Shown here one piece after another: positions 1-10,200 of a stretch of 64,000 nt of DNA. The stretch is from Nostoc calcicola FACHB-3891. Lineage in GTDB: Bacteria > Cyanobacteriota > Cyanobacteriia > Cyanobacteriales > Nostocaceae. Below the pieces are notes generated by a model. The model had not been told where the DNA came from and searched no databases. It saw only the letters and a list, made by a program, of their open reading frames with translations. The first letter of the stretch is position 1. Every line of letters starts with the position of its first letter. Both the position numbers and the translations under genes were made by a program. The stretch spans positions 1-64,000 of the forward strand of contig NZ_JACJRQ010000026.1 of the NCBI RefSeq assembly GCF_014697355.1. Direction: 5' to 3'.

Positions 1-92
1 TGACGGCTTTCTATACCATCTTTAGCTTGACGGTAATGTTTTTCTAATTCTTCTAGACTTAGATGTGCGGCTACACTAATTCGTTTCGGCAT
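1..92 (-). CDS. IS630-family transposase, N-terminal fragment (cut by window edge)
   Basis: Reading the minus strand from an ATG at 92 gives an open frame of 30 codons that runs off the window; it begins MPKRISVAAHLSLEEL and continues EKHYRQAKDGIESRQ. This matches the usual start of cyanobacterial IS630-type transposases, where a short leader precedes a helix-turn-helix that binds the element ends (family recognition from memory). Only the leader is visible, so intactness cannot be judged. The repeated motif CCGGACATGATAT just upstream (134-182) may be the element's terminal sequence. A stand-alone helix-turn-helix protein is the main alternative. Confidence 0.6.
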   Translation of the reverse strand, partial: MPKRISVAAHLSLEELEKHYRQAKDGIESR

Positions 93-133
93 TGGTCATC
101 TTTGCACTCACTTTTTTTATCGTAAGCGATTAC

Positions 134-182
134 CCGGACATGATATCAGCCGTAATGAGAAGTCTTCAACCGGACATGATAT
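134..182. repeat. Two direct copies of CCGGACATGATAT, candidate IS/MITE end
   Basis: The 13-mer CCGGACATGATAT occurs at 134-146 and again at 170-182. Between them is the text AATGAGAAGTCTTCAA, which is closely matched by AATGATAAGTCTTTAA next to a third copy near 39964. The position directly upstream of the transposase start suggests an insertion-sequence end; this is inference. Confidence 0.5.
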
Positions 183-211
183 GACAACTCACTCCTGAAT
201 TATTTCTTGTT

Positions 212-363
212 GACCATGCCAATTTTAGATTTTAGATTTTAGATTATTTCGGTACTCCTTTCCTGCGGAACGCTACGCGAACCCAGAAGCAAGCTACATG
301 CCCCGCTATCGCGTGGGCGGAACAAATCCAAAATCCAAAATTTAAAATCCAAAATTGTTTGAC
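212..363. repeat. Dispersed repeat, copy 1 (TTTTAGA / AAATCCA tandem repeats flanking a conserved core)
   Basis: A run of (ATTTTAG)n is followed by a core that starts TTATTTCGGTACTCC and includes CGGAACGCTACGCGAACC, and then by (AAATCCA)n ending in TTGTTTGAC. The same arrangement recurs at 1127-1337, nearly base for base. The two tandem-repeat arms are roughly complementary, so the whole can fold back. It lies between the IS end and the gene at 371-811 and holds no gene. Confidence 0.8.
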
Positions 364-370
364 TTGATGA

Positions 371-811
371 TTAACTTGGCAAAGAAGTCATATTCATATC
401 ATCATTTAATCTGCGAATCAGCCGCGACAACTCACGAATGATATTCACCGCAATATCTGGAGTTTCTTCAATGGCATCATATAGCTGCTCTTGCGTCAGT
501 TCTAAAAATTCACAAGGTTCTAGAGTCGTTGCGCTGGCGGAACGGGGTTGAGTATCAAATACTGCCATCTCACCAAAGTATTTTCCCTGTTCTACCTCTG
601 CCAGTTGCTTATTGCCAATATGGACTTTAACTCGACCTGACACCACAATATAGAGCGATCGCCCTTCTTCTCCTTGCCTAAAAATCGTGTAATTAGCTGG
701 AAATGACAGTTCATTCATCACTGAAGTCAGCCGCACAATAAAATCGTCCCGCAATTCCTTAAAAATCGGGACTCGCCGGACAAATAATAGACGGTCAACA
801 CTAGTTAGCAT
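371..811 (-). CDS. Stand-alone cyclic nucleotide-binding domain protein
   Basis: The 146-residue product is essentially one CAP/CRP-type cyclic nucleotide-binding domain. Residues about 10-125 show the expected features: a hydrophobic start ending in FRQGEEG, the strand pair SLYIVVSGRVKV, and the phosphate-binding cassette FGEMAVFDTQPRSASA, with the glycine-glutamate and arginine-serine that normally contact the cyclic nucleotide phosphate. There is no helix-turn-helix after it, so it is unlikely to bind DNA itself; the C-terminus is a short helical tail (IIRELSRLIRRLNDD). Similar single-domain proteins are common in filamentous cyanobacteria and are presumed cAMP or cGMP sensors that act on partners. 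No partner gene is adjacent; spacers on both sides are repeat DNA. The ligand is not determinable from sequence. Confidence 0.85.
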   Translation of the reverse strand: MLTSVDRLLFVRRVPIFKELRDDFIVRLTSVMNELSFPANYTIFRQGEEGRSLYIVVSGRVKVHIGNKQLAEVEQGKYFGEMAVFDTQPRSASATTLEPCEFLELTQEQLYDAIEETPDIAVNIIRELSRLIRRLNDDMNMTSLPS

Positions 812-1436
812 AATTACAATTTAAAAATAAGAATTCAGAATTCAGAATTCAGAGCAATCCAAGAATCCATGCAGGGGCGTACATCTGTACGCCCCTACCA
901 ACGCGTTTACAACCTGAATTTCGTGTCAAGTCAGAGGGCGATTAGTCATATTAACCGATGTCGATCGCTAGTTGCCAAGAATATCTCAGACTGAATCAGC
1001 AGAAATCTACATATCATCTAACGAAAACCATCTTTAATTTAATTCACAATTCATAATTCATCATTCATAATTATTATTAATAATAAAGAATAAAGGCATC
1101 AGTCGTCCGCTGCTCTGACTTGACTGTGCCAATTTTAGATTTTAGATTTTAGATTTTAGATTATTTCGGTACTCCTTTCCTGCGGAACGCTACGCGAACC
1201 CAGAAGCAAGCTACATGCCCCGCTATCGCATGGGCGGAACAAATCTAAAATCCAAAATTTAAAATCATAATGCCCCGCACCGCAAGTGGCGCGGAGTCAA
1301 TCCAAAATCCAAAATTTAAAATCCAAAATTGTTTGACGCCCCCACCCCCCACTGATTGCATTGCTGAATTCTGACTCCTGAATTCTGACTCCTGTTAGCG
1401 CAGCGGGGCGTAGCCCATTCTGAATTCTCTTTTAAT
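812..1436. repeat. Gene-free spacer built from short repeats
   Basis: No credible gene here. It holds a GAATTCAGAATTC-type tandem repeat (829-853, again about 1366-1395), a perfect hairpin at 873-896 with arms AGGGGCGTACA and TGTACGCCCCT, and at 1127-1337 a second copy of the repeat described at 212-363. Copy 2 carries an extra segment, TGCCCCGCACCGCAAGTGGC and following bases, absent from copy 1. Confidence 0.8.
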
Positions 1437-1480
1437 CACTTTAATTTATCATTTTAAAAAACAAGAGTATTTGCTCTTAT
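1437..1480 (+). promoter_or_regulatory. 44-nt sequence shared with the spacer before the pentapeptide gene (copy 1)
   Basis: The stretch begins CACTTTAATTTATCATTTTA and ends TATTTGCTCTTAT. It aligns without gaps to 2655-2698 with roughly 37 of 44 positions identical by eye. It lies about 250 nt before the CadD-like gene; copy 2 lies about 90 nt before the pentapeptide gene. In this copy AAGAG and CTCTT can pair around TATTTG. A shared promoter or operator is plausible, but a dispersed repeat would look the same. Confidence 0.4.
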
Positions 1481-1516
1481 TCGGTCAAAAGTCATAATAT
1501 TGTCTGCATGAACTCC

Positions 1517-1528
1517 CAAGGTACCTTG
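1517..1528. promoter_or_regulatory. 12-bp perfect palindrome CAAGGTACCTTG upstream of the CadD-like gene
   Basis: The sequence is a perfect inverted repeat in the roughly 200-nt AT-rich leader of the CadD-like gene. It could be an operator for a metal sensor, but no regulator gene is adjacent and no known consensus is matched. Confidence 0.25.
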
Positions 1529-1731
1529 CTGAGACAAAAAAATTACCAATTTGCTTGGAGGCGTAGTTTACCACTGTAAGCATCGCTTCTAAAAATTGGG
1601 GAATTGGCTACTGACTAGCGAACCTCTATTTAGTTGTCGCTAGAAAGAACAGTCAAAAAATATCCTCAACTGCCATTACATCGAGAAGCAGAGAAGGATT
1701 TCAGACAAACAGCATTGAATTATTGTGAGTA

Positions 1732-2412
1732 ATGACCATGAGTTGGCTAATCAGTACAGTAATTATTGGGATCTCTGTCGCTTTTGCAACCACCTTTGAC
1801 GACAATTTATATTTGACAGCTTTCTTTGGAAAAGTCAATCGCAGCTTTCGCCCCAAGCACATTGTTATCGGTGAATTTCTCGGATTTACTGCACTAGTGT
1901 TTGCTAGTCTCCCTGGTTTTTTTGGTGGTCTGATTATTCCTAGCACCTGGATTGGTTTACTAGGTTTACTTCCCATCGTCATTGGTATCAGTAATTTCAT
2001 CAGTCGAGAAGACGAGGGAGAGGCAGTACAAGCTGTGTCAGTTAACTTACCCTCTCCTAGCAAATCTGGACGCCAGAAGAAATCACTGTTAGCAACCATA
2101 CGCGATCCCCAAACTTACCGTGTTTCAGCAGTTACCATTGCCAATGGTGGAAACAACATCGGGATTTATGTACCGTTGTTCGCTAGTAGCAATCTTCCAA
2201 GTTTGGGCGTAATTTTGTGTGTTTGTTATTTCACTGTTGGGGTGTGGTGCTTCTTGTCTTACAATTTGACCCGTAATCCTCTGATGGCTCCCGTTTTAAC
2301 TCGCTATGGTCGAAAAATCTTCCCCTTTGTCTTAATTTGGTTGGGACTGTCCATCCTAATTAAAAGTGAAAGCTATCGACTTCTACCTAGTCTGGCAATG
2401 CTGGGCAATTAG
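1732..2412 (+). CDS. CadD-family cadmium resistance transporter-like membrane protein
   Basis: The 226-residue product has the architecture of the CadD cadmium-efflux family: about five hydrophobic segments, with an N-terminal signature VAFATTFDDNLYLTAFFGK and a central NGGNNIGIYVPLFA motif. The paired acidic residues in the first helix and the NGGNNIGIY loop are the hallmark of this family, which exports Cd2+ and possibly other divalent cations across the plasma membrane. The hydrophilic loop of about 35 residues between the third and fourth segments (EDEGEAVQAVSVNLPSPS) is typical. Two in-frame ATGs (1732 and 1738) are possible starts; neither has a strong Shine-Dalgarno sequence. The length is close to the usual 200-230 residues. 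Substrate specificity is inferred from the family. A 44-nt upstream sequence is shared with the pentapeptide gene. Confidence 0.85.
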   Translation: MTMSWLISTVIIGISVAFATTFDDNLYLTAFFGKVNRSFRPKHIVIGEFLGFTALVFASLPGFFGGLIIPSTWIGLLGLLPIVIGISNFISREDEGEAVQAVSVNLPSPSKSGRQKKSLLATIRDPQTYRVSAVTIANGGNNIGIYVPLFASSNLPSLGVILCVCYFTVGVWCFLSYNLTRNPLMAPVLTRYGRKIFPFVLIWLGLSILIKSESYRLLPSLAMLGN

Positions 2413-2654
2413 TTATGAGGCGATCGCCACGGTAGTAATACCATTTTGGATTTGAGATTTTGGATTGGAATCGCTTTCTAAATCTAGGTTGTATCAATGC
2501 GTCTGTCGCAATCATTTTTCAAATTGGTATGAACTCACAATTTTGGGATGCGATGTCTGACGACAAGCTGCTACACGTCTACGCAATGAACTACTCAAAA
2601 CTCTTGATGGCTGCTTGTCTCTAATCCGCTTCCCACGCCAAAAGATTCTTTCAT
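2413..2654. other. Spacer after the CadD-like gene, no gene seen
   Basis: AT-rich spacer with a degenerate 'TTTTGGATTTGAGATTTTGGATTG' type tract and no open frame with coding character. It leads into the shared 44-nt element. Confidence 0.6.
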
Positions 2655-2698
2655 CACTTGAATTTATGATTTTAAATCAAAATAATATTTGCTCTTAT
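2655..2698 (+). promoter_or_regulatory. 44-nt shared upstream sequence (copy 2)
   Basis: The stretch begins CACTTGAATTTATGATTTTA and ends TATTTGCTCTTAT, matching 1437-1480. It lies 93 nt before the ATG of the pentapeptide protein, a suitable distance for a promoter or operator. Copy 2 lacks the AAGAG/CTCTT complementarity of copy 1, so a conserved hairpin is not supported. Confidence 0.4.
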
Positions 2699-2790
2699 CA
2701 ATCAATTTATCTACAGTGAACATAAAGCACATTATTGATGCCTCTTACAAAAGCAAATCTAACACTGCAAATTATCAAAGAAAGGAACCA

Positions 2791-3423
2791 ATGAATAAAC
2801 CAAATTCCAAAAAATTAACCCAATGGCTCGTAACTGCCTTATTTGTAGTAGTTGTAGCAACATTTTCACTCTTCGATCAGCCCAGTGCTAAAGCTCAAAC
2901 AATAACACCATCGGAACCAGCTTTAGAATCAGCCCCAGTAATATCTCCGGCTGCATCACCAATATTGGCACCAACTCCGGTAATATCTCCAGTTGCACCC
3001 CCAGTGGAATCTGTAGCAGCGAATGTTAGACGTTTACTAGCAACCAAAGAATGTGTCGGCTGTAATTTGACTGGCGCAGTTCTCAAGGATGCAAACCTGC
3101 AAGCCGCAAACTTGGAAGGTGCAAACTTACAAAAAGCAGATTTTGAAAGGGCGAACTTGCAGCAAACAAACTTACAAGGAGCAAACTTGCAAGGAGCAGA
3201 TTTAGGCAAAGCAAACATCGCAGGTGCAAACTTGGTGGGAGCAAACCTATTTGATGCAGACCTAGAAAAGGCTAGCTTCCTGGGAGCAAACCTACAAGCA
3301 GCAAACTTGCAAAACGCAGACTTGGAAAGAACAAATCTCACAAATGCAAACATCCAAGGAGCAAACCTGATGGGAGCTGATTTACAAGACGCCATCAGAC
3401 CCGAAGGATTTATGGTTCAGTAG
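2791..3423 (+). CDS. Secreted pentapeptide-repeat protein
   Basis: Starting at the ATG at 2791, preceded by AAAGGA, the product has 210 residues. An upstream in-frame start at 2689 would place 34 unlikely residues before a clear signal peptide, so I prefer 2791. Residues 1-35 form the signal peptide (WLVTALFVVVVATFSLF, then a cleavage-like PSAKA-Q). A Pro/Ala/Ser-rich linker follows to about residue 75. Then comes LLATKECVGCNL, a two-cysteine cap often seen before exported cyanobacterial pentapeptide domains, and about 22 A(N/D)LxxA pentapeptides forming a right-handed beta-helix. These proteins are abundant in cyanobacteria and mostly of unknown role. The predicted location is the periplasm or thylakoid lumen. 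The long minus-strand open frame across it is a shadow of the repeats. Confidence 0.88.
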   Translation: MNKPNSKKLTQWLVTALFVVVVATFSLFDQPSAKAQTITPSEPALESAPVISPAASPILAPTPVISPVAPPVESVAANVRRLLATKECVGCNLTGAVLKDANLQAANLEGANLQKADFERANLQQTNLQGANLQGADLGKANIAGANLVGANLFDADLEKASFLGANLQAANLQNADLERTNLTNANIQGANLMGADLQDAIRPEGFMVQ

Positions 3424-3466
3424 TGCAAAATAAATTCTAGCTGCTACTGCCATTAAACCAGTCTAG

Positions 3467-3530
3467 TTGACACTCCCCCGACTGACTAAGTATCGCTTCG
3501 CTCACTTAGTCGTAAAGTCGGGGGATTCTT
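3467..3530. repeat. Long hairpin resembling an IS200/IS605 (TnpB-type) element end
   Basis: CCCCCGACTGACTAAGT (3475-3491) pairs with ACTTAGTCGTAAAGTCGGGGG (3504-3524), with one 4-nt bulge and a loop containing GCTTCGC. The flanks TTGACACTCCCCC and GGGGGATTCTT look like the hairpin boundaries commonly found at IS200/IS605-family element ends in bacteria and archaea (recalled pattern). No tnpA or tnpB gene is present, so this would be a remnant or a non-autonomous copy. Confidence 0.4.
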
Positions 3531-3644
3531 CTTTCATCCTGGCTACTTGCTCTACCAGGCTTACACCAAGTAGAGTAGAGGTTGCCAGTCCAGAAGCGTT
3601 ACTTTGCTTGTGCCCCAAGCTAGCTTTTGCAAGATATAATCATA

Positions 3645-3672
3645 AATCCCCTCAGCTTTTGTTGAGGGGATT
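3645..3672. terminator. Terminator-like hairpin
   Basis: AATCCCCTCA (3645-3654) and TGAGGGGATT (3663-3672) form a perfect 10-bp stem with an 8-nt loop. It is 220 nt past the stop of the pentapeptide gene and could end its transcript, but the following run is only TATTG, so a repeat origin is equally possible. Confidence 0.4.
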
Positions 3673-4259
3673 ATTGCTTAGAGGATGTTTGAAAAGTATT
3701 TTTCATAACATCAAAGCCTCGGAAACCTAACCCCTCTTCCCTACGAGGGAATGGGGGTTTCAAAGCCTCTCTCCGCTTGCCTAACGGCAGGCTAATACCA
3801 ATTCTGTATGAAGATGCGCCAAACTATATGAGCAACGAACCGCAAAGGAGAGGCAGCGCGGTCTTGGGGGTCTCCCCCATGAGCGACTGCCGTCGCAAAG
3901 GGCACAAAGAAAGAAAGAAGAAGCCAAGAAAATTTGGCGCAGCCTCACAAAGAAATGGTATAACGCCAACGGGGAGAGGAATGGAAGCGGGGTTTATAGT
4001 CTACTTCACGACTTTTCAAACATCCTCTTATGGGTAGGGGCGTACAGCTGTACGCCCCTACAGCCAATTCATTTGTTGCAAAGATTTTTGCAAATGTACG
4101 ACTTACGCAACAAATCTCTCAAACTCTCATTCCCACTGAAATTCAGATGCCCGCGGCGAGCTGCCCTTCGGGCGTCTACGGGGAAAGCCGCCGCTCGGAC
4201 TTCTCTCCGTGTCCTCTGCGTTCTCTGTGGTTCGTTTTTTGGATAATCGTTGGAAATCC
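3673..4259. repeat. Repeat-rich spacer with a perfect 28-bp palindrome (4034-4061)
   Basis: No gene. It contains a GGTCTTGGGGGTCTCCCCCA hairpin near 3865, a perfect palindrome at 4034-4061 (GTAGGGGCGTACAG followed by its complement), the text TTTGTTGCAAAGATTTTTGC after it (matched in inverse at about 52870-52905), and near 4196-4240 a TCTCCGTGTCCTCTGCG tract typical of tandem repeats in this group. Short open frames here span the repeats and are rejected. Confidence 0.75.
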
Positions 4260-7200
4260 TTACCACGGACTACCAATCATGGTGAATGGTGCCCAATAAA
4301 ACGGATGGGAGAGATTGCCAATGATATTCTGCCGTAAGTAGGTTGCCATTTGTGGTGGCAAAGATACACCTCTAGTAGTGCCAGTTAATAGATTACCTTC
4401 AATTTGCACCTTACCTTGAATCATTGCTAACTGTGCTTGTCGCAGTGCTTCTGCTTTAATTGGTGCAGTCTTTAACTGGCTGTAAAACTCCGTCATTAGT
4501 CCTAGAGTTCCGGCATCGGAGACGTACCACAAACTAGCAACAGCTGACTTCACACCCGTCTGTACAGCTAGCCCTGCAAAACCCAACTCCGCCTGTTCAT
4601 CCCCAAAAGCTGATTTACAAGCACTTAAAACCAGTAATTCCACTGGTGGCTTATTCCATCCCAATTGGCGTACTTGGTCTAACCGCAGTTTGGTATCATA
4701 CAACTGGATGTATGACTTACTGGAGTTTCCAGACACAAAATCTACGTGGGTTGCTAAGTGAATCATCCCAAAAGAATTTTGTCGGCGTTGTCCTTTGAGA
4801 TTCTCTAAGGTAAAGTCTTTATTGAGTAAGAATTTGCCGTGCCATAGTTTCTCGACGATGGTAGAAACTTCCAATGGCACCGCTTGTAAAGGACTTTGAT
4901 TTTGGTCTTTGGTAAATTCACTAGCCCCCATTGCCAAGAGTTGGGAGTTTTTAATATCAGCGTAGCTAGTATCTGTGAGGCTGAGACTGGGTAACATTCC
5001 CAGACTGTATTTTTCAATGAGAAACTGTTTACCATCGTGAAGTGCAGCTAAAGGAATAGAACGTAAACCTACGTCCATTACAAAAGCCAGATTTTTAATG
5101 CCTTGCTTTTGCAACTCCGCTTCTTGGGGCGCAATTAGCCATTGATATAGTTGCTGTGCTGGGATTAAATAGCTGGTGGTGCCAGCTTTGTTAACATCTG
5201 AAATTTGATTGTAAAATTTTTGAGCTACTCGTAAAACCTTCGCTCTAGTTACCCCAGGAAGCCGCTTGCGGATAGGTTTACCCTCAGCAGTGACGAGGAC
5301 TAAATCAAGTATGTCTTTATTTTTATCTTTGAGCGATGCATTGTTGCTAGGAGTAAACTGTGCATAGACAATTGCTGGTTTGACGCCTGTTTTTGCCTGA
5401 ATTTCCGCAAGGGCGGCACCTGCATCTGCCAAACTTTTAATAGAAGTTTTGCCTGATTGTCCCAGATATTGGTCAAACTGGCGTGTAGCTTGTTCATCTA
5501 CTTCACCAAAGGCTGTGTCAATTAAAGCTAAAGGATTGTTATTGGATATTGGCGGGGGAGGTGGAGTGGGCGGTTCGGGTGGTTTAGGATCTTTGTCCGA
5601 AGATGAGGCGGTAATTATCTGAATATTACCTTGTGTGTAATTACCCGTATAAAATTTGTTGGGCGAAATAGTATTGTTAGAGTCTGTGGTGATAGCCCCA
5701 TCTGTGCCATTGGTGGTACCGCTACCAACTACAAAAGGTGTATTACCGTTACCGCCGTGGCGGATGGTGACTGCACCGCTGCCAATTGCACCAGATGTGG
5801 AGATACTAGCATTGATGTTATTGCGATCGCTAAATGTCCCAGTAGCTCGGAAAAAGCGGTTCGTTGTAATATCTACATTACCGCCAGTGCCATTAGTTCC
5901 ACCTTGGGCGTTGATAGAAGTAACTTCAATATCGTTATCTGGATCTAGCGTTACATTACCACCATTACCAGTGCTAGAACTGGAATCTAACTCTCCAGCT
6001 TTGATACTAGTTCTTGCATTCAAGGTAACTGCACCACCATTACCAGCAAAACCAGTGGCGGAATTAGATGATGTATCTATTTTTCCGGTGCTGATAGTAC
6101 CATTAGTGCTAGTCAAGTTGATTGCTCCACCATCACCTACAGCGCCACCCTTAGTTCCAGAAAGTACATATCCTGTAGTAATATCATTTGTAGCCTTCAG
6201 AGTAATATCACCACCATTACCTGCTTTCCCACCGTTGGCAGTTGTATCTGAAGCTGTTCTAGAACGGGAATTTAACTCTCCAGCTTTGATACTGTTGTTT
6301 GCATTCAAGGTAATTGCACCACCATTACCAGCAAAACCAGTAGAGGAATAAGATGATGTGTCTATTTTTTGGGTATTGATACTACCATTAGTGCTAGTGA
6401 AGTTTATCGCTCCACCATTAGCTGCTGTACTACCCTCAGCGCCAGAAAATACATATCCTGTGGCAATATCATTTTTCGCAGTGAGAGTGATATCACCACC
6501 ATTACCTACTTTACCACCGTTGGCAGTTGTATCTGAGGTTAAGGAAGATACATTAATACTGCCATCCGTACTAAGGAAGTTAATTGCACCACCATTACCT
6601 GCTGAACTAACGCCAAAGGTCGAATTACGACCATAAGAAGTACTGTTTACAGACCTTGTATTAATATCATTCTTGGCAGTTAAGGTAATTGCACCACCGT
6701 TACCAGCAGTCGGGTTATTGATACCACTAGATGATGAACTGCCTAAACCGTCAGTGGTAATACTGCCATTTTTAGCGGTAAGGGTAATTAAAGCACCATT
6801 GCTACCATTGATGCCAGAAGCATCTAAGCCACCCCTGGATTCCAACCCGTTGAAAACAAGATGGCTGATGTCAATATTGCCGTTGCTGCTAGTCAGGGAA
6901 ACATCTCCAGCAGTAACAGAACCGCGAGATGATATACCGCCAGTATTGATGTTACCAAAAGCGCTGAGTGTAATTTTACCACCAGTATTTCCTGATGAAT
7001 CTATCTCGCAGGAACTATAACTTCCACAGACTATACCGCCAATTGTGTTGATTGCACCATTATTGCTGACGATTTGAATTTCGCCACCTTTATCACCACC
7101 AGCGTTGATATCACCAGTGGTAACGTTACCAGCAGCTTTGACGGTGATATTACCACCGTTATTAGAACCAAGAGTACTTTGAGTGAATAAACCTATCCCA

Positions 7201-10200
7201 CTGAAGATATTGCCGTTAGTGCTAGTCAGGGAAATGTTACCACCTTGCCCAGTTTCACTACTAGCGTCGATCGCATCACTTCCTGTGCTAATGTCGCCTA
7301 CAGCATTCAGGGTAATATTACCGCTTTTGATATTACCAACAGCAGACATATCACCATTACTGATTTTACCGCCACTGGTAATAGAAATATCTCCTGCTGT
7401 TTGAACTTCGCCTGACTGTTCGCCTGTTGTGAAATCATCTGATAAGTTAATATCGCCGCTTGCTTTGAGGGTGATGTTCCCAGAACGAATACCAGAAGCA
7501 GAACGGACAGAATTTGTAGTTTCAATACCACCGTTGTTGCTGGTAATTTCAAGATTATTGCCGTTTGTAGTAATGCTATCGGTGGTAATTTTCTGGTTTG
7601 CTAGCAAATTGATTGAGGCATTGTCTGTGCCTATAATTGCTCCAGTTGCTGTTATTGAACCTGTACCAGTTGGACTTTGAATCTTTACTGGATCTTGGAA
7701 TGTGGTATTGTTAATTTTAATTGCACTATTACCATCATTGCGCCCGATGGTAATGAAATTAAAGCCATTTTTGAAGGCAGCTAAATCAGTTGTGGTCAAG
7801 TCTAGGGTGTTTGTACCAGTATCACTAGTTCCGCCAAGGGTAATATTTTGACTGGGTGTGTTGGGTTGGAGGAAAATATTACCACTGCCAGTGAAAGAAT
7901 TTGCGTTTTCTAGCAGGTTAATCTCATTAGCAGTCAAACTAATGTTTCCAGAACCAGCTAAAACAGAACCTCCACTGGTAAAGTTAATGCTGCCACTATT
8001 GCTATTAAGGGTAATGTTACCGCCACCTGTAGCGCCATCAGTGCGAATACCTTGAGTATTGATATCACCTTGGGCATTAAGATTGACACTGCCACCAAAA
8101 CCGTTTAGTGAATAGACATCTATTGATGGGAATGGTTCTACTCCTACCCCGATATTTATTTCACCACCGCTATTTACTAGAACATTACCAGGAGTATTAG
8201 CGATCGCAGACAAATCTCCCCCAACTGTAATATTTCCACTAGTACTGTTGAGAGTAATATTCCCTCCTTTTGTCGTGGTGGGAGAACCAGTATTAACAAT
8301 TCCGATATCTATATCATTATTTGCCTGGAGAGTCACATTACCACTAGTATTACTACTATTGGTATAGATCCAATTCCTAATATTAATTTTGCCAGCAGAT
8401 TGAACGTTGATGTCGCCACCATTCCCCGTTTGAGCGTACGTGTTAGAGAGCAAACTACTAGCAAAAATATTGCCTGTGCTAGAAGTCAGACTGATTTTGC
8501 CGCTATTGCTAGAATCTATATTGCTAAAAATATCGCCCAGAAATAAACTACTTCCTAAAATAGAAATATTTTTTCCTGATGATGTAATCTGATCTAAGGT
8601 AACTGAACCATTACCCGCGTTGATAATTGTAGTACCCAATCCAGTCAATATCAGTGAATTATTAAAGTTAATATTGCCAGTAGTGGTAATGTTACCTGGG
8701 ACAGTTGTATTTCCGGCCTTAATATTGAAGCTAGCTAGAGGATTTGTACTGCCAACGTTACCACCGAAGCTAATATTGCCACTACCAGCAGCTAAACTCA
8801 AATTACCAGCCCCGTCAATTGTACTGCCAAAGGTGATATTGGCATTGCCAGAATTGAGAGTGGCATTAGCACCATTTTCCAGTAAAACTTTATTAATAAA
8901 GTTGATAGGTTGATTGTTAGTGGTAATATCTGCCTTGAGAGTTGTTGCTATGGCATTGAGAGTTAGTGAAGCGTTGTCTGTACTTGTAATTCCACCATTG
9001 GTAGCGATGTAACCACCAGGAGAAGTAATTGTTACAGGATCGTTAAATGTGACGGGGTTGATGATAATTGCACCACTACCATCATTGCGTCCAATAGTGA
9101 TGGAATTGAAGCCATTTTGTAAGGCAGCTAGTTCTGTATTAGTGAGGTTTAATTTTCCAGGATCGTTATTGCTAGTTCCACCAAGGGTAATATTGCGACT
9201 AGATGTGAATGGTTGCAGTACTAAATTACCGGTACCAATTAGGCGATTTCCTAATGAAGATGAATCTGGATTAATCTCATCTGCTATTAATGTTAAATTA
9301 TTGCTACCCGCCGTCAACTGACCAGGAAAAACTATTTTACCAGTACCAGCGTTAAAAGTAGTGTCATTATTTAAGTTAATCCGACCAATAATATCTATAT
9401 CACCGTTTGCAGTAGTGATGTTACCAGAAATTTGTACATCTTCTGATTCAACTATGAAACTTTTTAAAGGTTGAGTATTACCAATTGCACCATTCAGAAA
9501 AACATCACCCAATCCAGCAAAAGTTGTCAACTTTAAGTTGTGGGAACCATTAACAGTACCATTTAACGTTATGGCATTTCCTGTACCTGCATTGAAAATG
9601 GCATCATTGTTAAGAGTCAGTGGACTGGCAATACTGATATTACCATTTGTGGTGATGTTACCAAAGATATTTGTGTTAGCAGCACTGGTGATGTTGAGGC
9701 TAGTGAGTGGTGTTGTTCCACCAATAACGCCGCCAAAGTTAATATTACCTGTCCCGGCAGTTAGGATTAAATTGTTATATCCACTCTCGCCTCCATCAAC
9801 TGTGGTAGTAAAGTTAATATTTCCTGGACTATTGCTACCAGTGCTAAAGGTGACATCACTATCAAGGATAACTTTACCATTCAAGTTGATGTCGTTGCCC
9901 TTAGTGGTTAAATTTCCCGAAGTAATGAGATTAGGAGCAGTAAGTGCGATCGCTCCACCAGTTCCATTGGTAGAATTAGCATCTATGGAGCCTGCAATAA
10001 TATCGCTCAAAGCGTTAAGAGTTACAAAACCACCATTGCCTGAAGTCGAGCTAGTTGTAAGATCGGTGGTAGTTATTGAACCACCAGTTGTTTGAGCATC
10101 GATATTACCACTACTGCTAGTTCCCCCTGCGGATATTTTCCCAGTACTAATATTTCCTGCTGCACGCAAAGTCACTGTATTACCAGTCGGTGCATCAGGC

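Noticed and set aside
2895..3395. Long minus-strand open frame opposite the pentapeptide gene
   Set aside because: Its product (FAPxKFA repeats) is the mirror of the pentapeptide repeat; there is no ribosome-binding site and the plus-strand protein is clear.
3467..4299. Short open frames in the repeat-rich spacer after the pentapeptide gene
   Set aside because: They cross hairpins and dispersed repeats and show no coding character.
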